Of a stretch of DNA of 64,000 bases, positions 61,912-64,000 are shown piece by piece (the first letter of the stretch is position 1; the number at the start of each line of letters is the position of its first letter). Source of the DNA: Monilinia fructicola (taxonomy: Eukaryota > Ascomycota > Leotiomycetes > Helotiales > Sclerotiniaceae); the NCBI GenBank assembly GCA_008692225.1, contig VICG01000010.1, forward strand, positions 248,001 through 312,000, read 5' to 3'. A program made the position numbers and the translations under genes. The notes beneath the pieces were generated by a model, which saw only the letters and a program-made list of their open reading frames with translations, had not been told where the DNA came from and searched no databases.

Positions 61912-62178
61912 CTATGAGACGTCGCGTTTACGACGCACGTACATGGTAATTCTGATGCAAATGTACACTCCGGCCGTTGAAAGAGCTAGAAGGGCCAAGA
62001 GATCAAGAGGAAATAGAACGCCCGCCAATAGGAAACCCATCCATGCTTTACGCAGCCACCAGGTCCTAGCGGTATCATAAGGAGCTTTTGTGAAATCAGA
62101 ACTTTGACGCGAACTCCTTGGACTGTCGTAAGTGCTGGGTTGAGCCTGTTTAATATCCTGTTTCTGTTCTTCATCTGG
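61912..62178 (-). other. In-frame extension after the J-domain gene stop, with a membrane segment
   Basis: Directly after the TGA (62181-62179) of the J-domain gene, the same frame stays open for 88 codons to TAG at 61914-61912. It starts PDEEQKQDIKQAQPSTYDSP, is hydrophilic for about 40 residues, then has WWLRKAW followed by about 30 hydrophobic residues (MGFLLAGVLFPLDLLALLAL onward) and a basic end, RRKRDVS. This looks like a membrane anchor with a positive flank. The stop context is TGA-C, a leaky class. It may be made by readthrough, by alternative splicing to a nearby acceptor (TTTTCATTTCAG ends at the stop), or belong to another transcript. Confidence 0.45.
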
Positions 62179-64000
62179 TCACTGAAATGAAAATCCACCG
62201 GGGAAGCCTTGAGGGGCCCCTCGAGTGCGGCCTCCCTGAGGCATACCTCCCCCAAAACTATGGAAACCACCCCCACCTCCACGGCCACCACCCATGCCAC
62301 CACCCATCTGGGCTCCAAACATCTGCATGAGGATTTCTATTGGGGGTGTTAGCGATTTGATGTTGAGATGCCGAGGATTGAGACTAACCTGGATCAATGT
62401 TTCATGCCTCCTCCACCTCCCATGCCACCTCCAAAGCCATCCATTGGATCTTCCAGATCGACGCCACTGTCATATCGTGCACGTTTCCTGTTGTGTGTTA
62501 GATTGGGCAGGCAGTGACACATGAGAGAACAAACTTACTCGGAATCGCTCAAAGTTTCATAAGCTTCTCCAATGTCCTTGAATCGCTCCTCAGCATGTGG
62601 ATCATCCCTATTCTTATCTGGATGATGGATGATGGCAGCTTTTCTGTAGGCCTTCTTGATCTGGTTATCGTCGGCATCCTTCTCCACGCCAAGAATCTTG
62701 TAGTAGTCCTTTCTCTTGCTCTTCTTCAATTCCAACTCAGCTCGTCGCACCTCCTTGGCAATACCAGCATCCTGTGGCTCTTGTTCTTGCAACTGCTTGA
62801 GTTCACGGACGGCATCCTCCCACTGGCCCGACTCGCCAAGAGCGGTGGCCTTGGTCTTCTTGGCCTTGGTGTATGAAGGGTCAAGTTGAAGAGCTTGGTC
62901 GCAATCCTCAATGGCAGCCGCATAATCCTTGAGGCGAGACTTGCACAAAGCACGATTCTGAAGTAACTTGGAGTTTGTTCCTCGGTTTGTAGGGTCGAGT
63001 TTGAGGGCCTCACTGTACTTTGCAATGGCCTCTGGGTATCGCCCAGCCTTGAACTCTGCATTTCCTTCGGTTTTGAGCTGATCAACCTTCCTGACCAACT
63101 TCAAATACTTGACTGCGTCTCTATAATCAGGATCGCAGGTCAACGCTTGTCTGAAATGCTGGATAGCCTTTTCATTTTCACCTTGAGAGTACAAAGCTCT
63201 GCCCCTCAAGACAAGCGCCTCAGGATCCTGGCTATTGCTGCGCAGTAGAGACATGGCGACATTTTGTGCGTCTCCCAAAGCGTTGACGTTACCCATCTTC
63301 AAATAAGCCTCACCACGCATCAACTGCCATTTGCGTGGCTTGGGGACACCCATACCAAGCAATCTTTCTGCCTGCTCGATGGAGTGTATCGCCATTGATC
63401 CAGTTCCGTTCCTAAGGGCGTCTGCGGCGGAAGCAAGGTGTTGCAACATGGCCTTGGCGGGTGCCATATCTTTCGCCGATGGAGGTGGTTGAATGCGGCC
63501 AAAGGTATCCATAGCCTCTTGTGGCAGTCCCATGCTGATATAGATTCGAGCTAATCGGAGAAGCACTTTGTGGTTGTTAGGATCCAGTTGATCAGCTCGC
63601 TTAGAATCTTCCAAGGCCTGGTAATACTGGCCAGCAGCCATGTACGCAGCAGCACGGTTGTTGATATATGTGGATGATGATGGCATCGCTTCGACGGCTA
63701 CAAATAGTATATAAATCAGCGGTTGTCACTTGTTATTAAAGTCCTTCGAAGGCACGAACCCTTGGTGTATTCTTCAATGGCCTTCTTGTACTGCTTAGCC
63801 TTGTAGTATCTGTTTCCAGAATCTTTGAATGCTTCTGCTTCTTCTGGCGTTGGTGGCGCTACAGCTTGAGGACTCGTTGGATTGGATTTGTGAGCTGGTG
63901 GGGGAGGAGGTGGTCCATCTCCATCGACTGGTACATTCTGTCCGTTGGTGGCACTTGGTTGCGGTGCAGGCTTAGGAGCAGACTTTGAAGCCGACTTGGG
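62179..64000 (-). CDS. TPR and J-domain co-chaperone (DNAJC7/Tpr2-like), 5' end outside the window
   Basis: This Hsp70/Hsp90 co-chaperone combines TPR repeats with a C-terminal J domain. Exons visible: 64000-63760 (partial; Pro-rich leader then [20 protein letters not shown]), 63697-62539, 62487-62389 and 62336-62179. The joined TPR units include [40 protein letters not shown] and [20 protein letters not shown]. The J domain runs [20 protein letters not shown] with the catalytic HPD in IIHHPDKN. A Gly-rich tail ends GFPGGFSFQ. As written, exon 3 hits TGA at 62396-62394; removing one A of the run at 62400-62402 gives [16 protein letters not shown] across the intron, the expected tail. So an indel is likely here. 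Part of the first exon and the start lie beyond 64000. Confidence 0.92.

Noticed and set aside
61986..62318. 110-residue minus ORF overlapping the J-domain gene tail
   Set aside because: It runs in a different frame through the known Gly-rich tail. The frame in phase with the J-domain gene is more protein-like.
1..64000. tRNA or 5S rRNA genes
   Set aside because: I looked for T-loop and B-box-like sequences and 5S-like segments while reading and found none convincing. A covariance-model scan (tRNAscan-SE, Rfam) would be decisive.

Overview
The window looks like nuclear DNA of a filamentous ascomycete. Genes have many short introns (about 50-75 bp, GTNNGT donors, CTNAC branch sites, CAG/TAG acceptors), and products include fungal-type aspartyl aminopeptidase, TFIIIA, Whi5/Nrm1, Afi1 and myosin regulatory light chain. 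Gene islands alternate with very AT-rich, stop-riddled repeat islands showing C-to-T and G-to-A decay typical of repeat-induced point mutation (RIP). Protein flavour suggests Leotiomycetes (Helotiales, Sclerotiniaceae-like), but that is inference. I found no rRNA, tRNA or CRISPR.

Layout. 1-11.4 kb: gene-poor, with one doubtful small ORF (951-1199), microsatellites and a nested transposon block (2.7-7.8 kb). 11.4-13.9 kb: glycogenin. 14.6-23.3 kb: second repeat block, containing an 840-bp foldback element, a heptamer array and a full-length RIP-decayed Ty1/copia element (15985-22245) with matching LTRs and a 5-bp target duplication. 23.9-25.5 kb: aspartyl aminopeptidase. 25.5-31.9 kb: about 6.5 kb without a supported gene. 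31.9-36.9 kb: polyglutamine MED15-like Mediator subunit. 38.3-39.9 kb: Whi5/Nrm1-like G1/S repressor. 41.3-44.2 kb: divergent TFIIIA and RPB6 sharing a 305-bp promoter region. 44.9-46.0 kb: S-formylglutathione hydrolase. 46.7-49.3 kb: Afi1/DENN-type trafficking protein. 49.3-51.8 kb: divergent intergenic region with a heptamer array and palindrome cluster. 51.8-52.9 kb: myosin II regulatory light chain. 53-57.6 kb: mostly non-genic, with a probable broken minus-strand gene. 57.6-61.1 kb: exportin-T (LOS1). 61.9-64 kb: TPR/J-domain co-chaperone, 5' end outside the window.

The genes are mostly housekeeping and not an obvious cluster. Several belong to transcription (MED15, TFIIIA, RPB6, Whi5) and two to tRNA export and protein folding. 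The two most notable observations are (1) an 88-codon in-frame extension after the TGA stop of the J-domain gene, encoding a long hydrophobic segment, which suggests stop-codon readthrough or alternative splicing; and (2) apparent single-base frameshifts in four to six otherwise well-formed genes, mostly at short homopolymers, which point to residual assembly indels unless transcripts prove otherwise. The repeat blocks preserve a readable order of nested insertions.
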